Shown in pieces: positions 4,501 to 7,215 of a stretch of DNA of 7,215 nt (position 1 is its first letter; each line of letters begins with the position of its first letter). Source of the stretch: an uncultured bacterium. Lineage in GTDB: Bacteria > Cyanobacteriota > Vampirovibrionia > Gastranaerophilales > Gastranaerophilaceae. A model generated the notes under the pieces. The model was not told where the DNA came from. It ran no database searches and was given only the letters and a program-made list of their open reading frames with translations. The stretch lies in the NCBI GenBank assembly GCA_937894665.1, contig CALAWF010000159.1, positions 1 to 7,215 of the forward strand. Direction: 5' to 3'. Both the position numbers and the translations under genes were made by a program.

Positions 4501-7215
4501 TTACTCATTTGTAGTCGTTGTCGTTGTTTCTGTTGTAGCAGAAGTTGAAGAAGTTTCAGTCGTTGTTTGTGATGAAGAATTAACTTTATTCTGAGAATTT
4601 TTCATCGCATTATTAAACAAATTCTTCAAATTTTCTTGACTTTGAGCACGATTTTCTTTTGCTTTTTCTAAATCTGCTTTTGTTTGAGCGAAATCTTTCT
4701 TTGCAGCTTCGGCTTTAGCCTTTTGGTTATCTACAATTGTATTCACATTATTTTTAACATTTTGGGCGGTATTTTTCGCATTTTCAACTCTGTTATTTAT
4801 GTTATTTTTTACAGCGTCCTTCGCATTTTCCAAGTCTTTTTTCACATTCATCTGTGTTGTATCACAAGTTGACAACCACTTGAAATTACGAACAGAAGAA
4901 GAACTTTCAACAGGACCGTTAAAAATTACTTTGAAATCCTTATATGTTGTACTTCCGCTTGTTAATGCAGGAATTAGAGCCGTATTTTCACTAGCAGGAT
5001 CGGCTGTTAATTGTTTCAAAAATTTAGATGTCATTGCTCCAAATTTTGGGATGTAAGAAAGAAGTTTATCTGCTGACAATTCGCCTAACACACCCATACA
5101 AGAAACAACTTTGCTATCCAATCTTCCCAATATAGTTAAACTTGCACTATTTGGAATTAAATAATAAGTCCCTTTTACATAATATGACATCAAAGGACCC
5201 GCAACTTTTATGCTGGAAATATTAGCATTTCCGTTTGCCAAAGTTAAATTTCCTGTGATATTTTTAAATCTATCAGACTCTTGAACGGTAGAAAATGTTG
5301 ATAATGCAGAAATTGCAGATTTCAATATTGAATTTGAAGAAATATTTTGAGCCGTTACAAGATTTTCTAAACGACCAATTCCCATAAATCTACCATCATC
5401 AATATTAAAGTTTGCATTTCCCTTCATAGAATTCATAATTTCTTTATCGGTAACACCTCGCATTACAAGTTTTGCACCAAACCCAAGAGTACCGGTTAGG
5501 GCATTTTTAATTCCGACAGTTCCGTTGATTGCCTCTGTAGAATTTAGTCCAGAGCCATTTACATCAACCCCGATTGAGTAATCAGAAATTCCGTAAGAAA
5601 TTTTACCGTTAACTTTTCCCCCAAAAACGGTTGCAACTAAATCACTCAAATACAAATTATTATAATTTTTCAATGAGAATTTAGAACTTATATCACTTGC
5701 TTCAATACCGCCAAACTTAAATTTCTTCGCTGTCGCATTTCCGTTCAAAATATCACCGTTTAAATTTGCGTTCATATCAGTCAATGAAAAATCCAAATCT
5801 TTACTTGAAATATCCGCAAAATTCAATGAACCTTTAACTTGAGGATTCATCATATCGCCAACAACCGCAGCATCACCTTTTACAGATATATTTGAATTTT
5901 TTAATCCCCAGATTGGGAAAGAAATTTGATGAGGAACAGAAATAATCAAATTCAATTTTGGATTTGAATATAATTTAGAAATTCCCCCTTCTAAAGTTGC
6001 TACAGATTGGTTTCCTGCCCACAATCCTGAATCGGTAAAGGACATTGTATCACCGGCAAGTCTTATATCTGTATGAAGTTTAGTTGTTTTATTTTTTAGC
6101 AGGTCTATATCAGCAAATCTGATATAATTTGATGGATTTGCAGTTAATTTGAAACAAATATCTTGAATTTTTGAATCACCTTTTACAATAAATTCAATTG
6201 GCAATTTTCCTGTATATGGGAACATTGCTCGTAAATCAGATGGAACAAATGCCATAATATCAGCCGCCGCAACATTTCCTTTAGCTGAAATATTTATATT
6301 TAATTTATCATTCAAATAATTTTTAACCAATCCAGAAAAATCAACTCTGGAATTATTGATTAAAATATAAGAATTTTTAATATTTATATTTTTTGAATCC
6401 ATTACAATTTGAGTTTTAGGGGCAGTAATTGATGCCGTTGCATTTTTCAAGACAAGAGAGTTAACATCAACATCTCCCGTGAAAGATTTTGTATCACAAA
6501 TCAATTTCACAACAGCATTAGAAAGTAATAATCTAACATCTGCAGGTTTGTTCAAAACATCCAAAGTATTGATATTCGCATTAACCTCCGGTTTAAGGTT
6601 TTTCAATTTTCCTTTAATTATTGTATTCAAAGATAATGTGCCATTTTTTATATCGTTATCTTTTAGAATTGAAACCTGTCCAAATGCAGCAAGCAAGCCC
6701 TTTACAGATAACTTATCCACTGTTAATTTCAAATCTGTATTAGAATTACTTTCAATTGTTCCTGATAATTGTAACGGATGCCCAAGAATTGAAAAACCGG
6801 CTTTTTTGATATTAATATCGTTGTTCATCAAATCAACATCAGCAGTAATATTATCTATTACAACGTTATATAAGCCATAAGTCAAACTTGATGGATTAAT
6901 TTTTAAATAACCTGTTGATGAAACTTTTTTCATATCAGAATTGATATTGAAATCGGCATCAATTCCACCTTTTGCAGACAAGGTGCTGAAATCATTTCTA
7001 TCAAAAGATTTTGCAATACTATCCACAAGTCTAATCATATTATTGAACTTGGCATTTGAACGCAAAGTCAAGTCAATTGCAGAATTTTTGCCGGAATGAA
7101 TATCGCCGATAATTTGAGTTTTTTCATTCTCATCATCAGATGTAAAGAAAATTGAATCAATATTAGTTTTATTTCCTTTAAATTTCAAATTTGCATAACT
7201 TTCAGGAAGTTTTTT
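4501..7215 (-). CDS. AsmA-family envelope protein, 5'-partial, with helical Lys/Ala/Asn-rich tail
   Basis: The frame is open to the right edge (KKLPESYAN precedes the TTG codon at 7188), so the N-terminus, probably with a membrane anchor, lies outside. Residue numbers here count from that TTG. Residues 1-540 are a long series of beta-rich repeats of the type (S/T)LxxNxxxKGxLxxLxP, as in AsmA/TamB/YhdP proteins that form a lipid-carrying groove between inner and outer membranes. Residues 550-770 resemble the AsmA-like C-terminal domain (GTVGIKNALTGTLGFGAKL, DDGRFMGIGRLENL, YVKGTYYLIPNSASLTILG). An unusual extension follows: residues 781-866 are predicted amphipathic helix or coiled coil rich in Lys, Ala, Asn and Glu, and 871-893 are almost all Ser, Thr and Glu. 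An intrinsic terminator follows the stop. Phospholipid transport or outer-membrane maintenance is inferred from the family; the exact subfamily is not resolved. Confidence 0.85.
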   Translation of the reverse strand, partial: KKLPESYANLKFKGNKTNIDSIFFTSDDENEKTQIIGDIHSGKNSAIDLTLRSNAKFNNMIRLVDSIAKSFDRNDFSTLSAKGGIDADFNINSDMKKVSSTGYLKINPSSLTYGLYNVVIDNITADVDLMNNDINIKKAGFSILGHPLQLSGTIESNSNTDLKLTVDKLSVKGLLAAFGQVSILKDNDIKNGTLSLNTIIKGKLKNLKPEVNANINTLDVLNKPADVRLLLSNAVVKLICDTKSFTGDVDVNSLVLKNATASITAPKTQIVMDSKNINIKNSYILINNSRVDFSGLVKNYLNDKLNINISAKGNVAAADIMAFVPSDLRAMFPYTGKLPIEFIVKGDSKIQDICFKLTANPSNYIRFADIDLLKNKTTKLHTDIRLAGDTMSFTDSGLWAGNQSVATLEGGISKLYSNPKLNLIISVPHQISFPIWGLKNSNISVKGDAAVVGDMMNPQVKGSLNFADISSKDLDFSLTDMNANLNGDILNGNATAKKFKFGGIEASDISSKFSLKNYNNLYLSDLVATVFGGKVNGKISYGISDYSIGVDVNGSGLNSTEAINGTVGIKNALTGTLGFGAKLVMRGVTDKEIMNSMKGNANFNIDDGRFMGIGRLENLVTAQNISSNSILKSAISALSTFSTVQESDRFKNITGNLTLANGNANISSIKVAGPLMSYYVKGTYYLIPNSASLTILGRLDSKVVSCMGVLGELSADKLLSYIPKFGAMTSKFLKQLTADPASENTALIPALTSGSTTYKDFKVIFNGPVESSSSVRNFKWLSTCDTTQMNVKKDLENAKDAVKNNINNRVENAKNTAQNVKNNVNTIVDNQKAKAEAAKKDFAQTKADLEKAKENRAQSQENLKNLFNNAMKNSQNKVNSSSQTTTETSSTSATTETTTTTTNE

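Noticed and set aside
6479..6880. 133-aa plus-strand ORF inside the AsmA-like gene
   Set aside because: It is a shadow of the strongly supported minus-strand gene, with no family resemblance.

Overview
The window is AT-rich and most likely comes from a gut Gastranaerophilales-type bacterium (Candidatus Melainabacteria / Vampirovibrionia, the non-photosynthetic sister group of cyanobacteria). The main reason is the pilin-like protein whose hydrophobic segment reads FTLAEVLITLGIIGVVAA and whose C-terminus carries a Cys...NGWKIPNDYPW motif, a style I associate with that group. An AsmA-like envelope protein, which implies a diderm cell, fits this. The assignment is from memory of sequence style, not from a search.

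Layout. Bases 1-149 are a T-rich leader with an AT-rich dyad and a likely extended -10 promoter. Bases 150-2200 hold a two-gene plus-strand operon, nifU (three-domain Fe-S scaffold) and nifS (cysteine desulfurase), 5 nt apart. NifS draws sulfur from cysteine and NifU assembles and passes on Fe-S clusters; no nitrogenase gene is visible, so this is probably the housekeeping Fe-S system. Bases 2201-2349 are an intergenic region that ends in a 65-nt near-continuous hairpin whose basal stem contains the Shine-Dalgarno of the next gene. Bases 2350-3333 encode an unrecognised exported protein with three FG/R-E repeat units and a hydrophobic C-terminal tail.

The rest of the window is on the minus strand. 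Bases 4386-3334 encode a type IV pilin-like protein with its own promoter and strong RBS. About 140 codons lie between its start codon and the prepilin cleavage site, and most of them are the translation of at least six short palindromic repeats. A run of eight G lies near the start. Its stop codon abuts that of the convergent gene with no spacer. A perfect 14-bp hairpin terminator at 4444-4474 ends the next gene, and its T-rich tail overlaps the -35 box of the pilin gene. Bases 4501-7215 are a large AsmA-like protein, open through the right edge and so 5'-partial, with a Lys/Ala/Asn-rich helical extension and a Thr-rich tail.

The three right-hand genes all look like cell-envelope functions. 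The features most worth a second look are the palindromic mosaic in the pilin leader, the G8 tract, and the SD-masking hairpin.
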